This document shows, piece after piece, positions 7,377-7,678 of a DNA stretch of 7,678 nt. Each line of letters begins with the position of its first letter. Position 1 is the stretch's first letter. Position numbers and translations under genes: made by a program. The notes under the pieces are model-generated. The model ran no database searches, was not told where the DNA came from, and worked only from the letters and a program-made list of their open reading frames with translations. This stretch comes from an uncultured Limnohabitans sp. GTDB lineage: Bacteria; Pseudomonadota; Gammaproteobacteria; Burkholderiales; Burkholderiaceae_C. The stretch is taken from NCBI RefSeq assembly GCF_937889215.1, contig NZ_CALBEX010000598.1, positions 1 through 7,678 on the forward strand. The letters run 5' to 3'.

Positions 7377-7383
7377 TTTGCAA
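7354..7383 (-). promoter_or_regulatory. Possible sigma70-type promoter of gshA
   Basis: On the minus strand TTGCAA (7383-7378, four of six -35 matches) is followed after 18 nt by TATGAT (7359-7354, five of six -10 matches). Transcription would start near 7347, giving a leader of roughly 34 nt to the gshA ATG. The spacer contains the GGGGC/GCCCC hairpin, so proA termination and gshA initiation would share the same bases. Found by eye; moderate to low confidence. Confidence 0.35.
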
Positions 7384-7390
7384 GCACCTA

Positions 7391-7406
7391 CCGGACACAC
7401 GCCCGG
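7391..7406 (-). repeat. Inverted repeat downstream of proA
   Basis: Minus-strand CCGGGC and GTCCGG form a 6-bp stem (one G-T wobble) around a GTGT loop, 34 nt past the proA stop. No T-tract follows, so it is not an intrinsic terminator by itself. It could protect or stall at the 3' end of the proA message. Confidence 0.35.
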
Positions 7407-7440
7407 CAGCCGTTTGGGGGGGCACACAGCACGTCGGGGT

Positions 7441-7678
7441 TCAGCCGCGCACCTCGCCCTCGCCCAGCACCACGTACTTGAGCGAGGTCAGGCCTTCGAT
7501 GCCAACGGGGCCTCGGGCGTGGAACTTGTCGGTGCTGATGCCGATTTCGGCACCCAGGCCGTACTCAAAACCATCGGCAAACCGGGTGCTGGTGTTGACC
7601 ATGACGCTGGCCGAGTCCACCTCGCGCAAAAAGCGCTGGGCGTGCATGTGGTCACGGGTCATGATGGCGTCGGTGTGG
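7441..7678 (-). CDS. proA: Gamma-glutamyl phosphate reductase, C-terminal part (cut by window edge)
   Basis: ProA reduces gamma-glutamyl phosphate to glutamate semialdehyde with NADPH, the second step of proline synthesis, in the cytoplasm. Only the last 78 residues are present. They read [17 protein letters not shown], then [48 protein letters not shown] and finally [11 protein letters not shown] before a TGA. These blocks are nearly invariant at the C-terminus of the family, so the call is safe despite truncation. The frame is open past the right edge, so the internal ATG at 7662 is not the real start. The catalytic Cys lies outside the window. The next gene, gshA, begins 127 nt later on the same strand. 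Confidence 0.96.
   Translation of the reverse strand, partial: HTDAIMTRDHMHAQRFLREVDSASVMVNTSTRFADGFEYGLGAEIGISTDKFHARGPVGIEGLTSLKYVVLGEGEVRG

Noticed and set aside
7416..7422. Run of seven G as a possible phase-variable tract
   Set aside because: It is short, lies between genes just after proA, and sits far from either start codon. There is no sign that slippage would switch anything.

Overview
This is an ordinary housekeeping stretch of a GC-rich bacterial chromosome. All seven genes lie on the minus strand, so they are read from right to left. The protein families point to a betaproteobacterium of the order Burkholderiales, probably Comamonadaceae or a close relative. The pointers are a glutamate-cysteine ligase of the Acidithiobacillus ferrooxidans type, an RNase II-like protein followed directly by a TonB-like protein, and a very typical ProA C-terminus. 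The genus cannot be fixed from the sequence, and nothing suggests plasmid, phage or recent transfer. No tRNA, rRNA, CRISPR or insertion sequence was seen.

In transcription order: (1) the C-terminal end of proA (gamma-glutamyl phosphate reductase, proline synthesis), cut by the right edge; (2) a 127-nt gap with two small hairpins and a possible promoter; (3) gshA (glutamate-cysteine ligase, first step of glutathione synthesis); (4) a 106-nt gap with overlapping alternative hairpins and another possible promoter; (5) kup (potassium uptake permease); (6) a YqiA-type alpha/beta-hydrolase starting 6 nt after kup; (7) an RNase II/R-family ribonuclease; (8) a TonB-like envelope protein whose start overlaps the ribonuclease stop by 11 nt; (9) after 37 nt, the N-terminal third of mtgA (monofunctional peptidoglycan transglycosylase), cut by the left edge.

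From kup to mtgA the genes are packed with tiny gaps or overlaps, so they probably form one transcript with translational coupling. proA and gshA draw on the same glutamate pool, and gshA and kup could be linked through the glutathione/potassium relation known from other proteobacteria. The esterase, ribonuclease, TonB-like protein and MtgA have no obvious common pathway; the last two act at the cell envelope. No undescribed system is evident. The points worth checking are the non-canonical residue in the ribonuclease active site, the coiled-coil TonB-like protein without ExbB/ExbD nearby, the uncertain starts of kup and the ribonuclease, and the structure of the two intergenic gaps.
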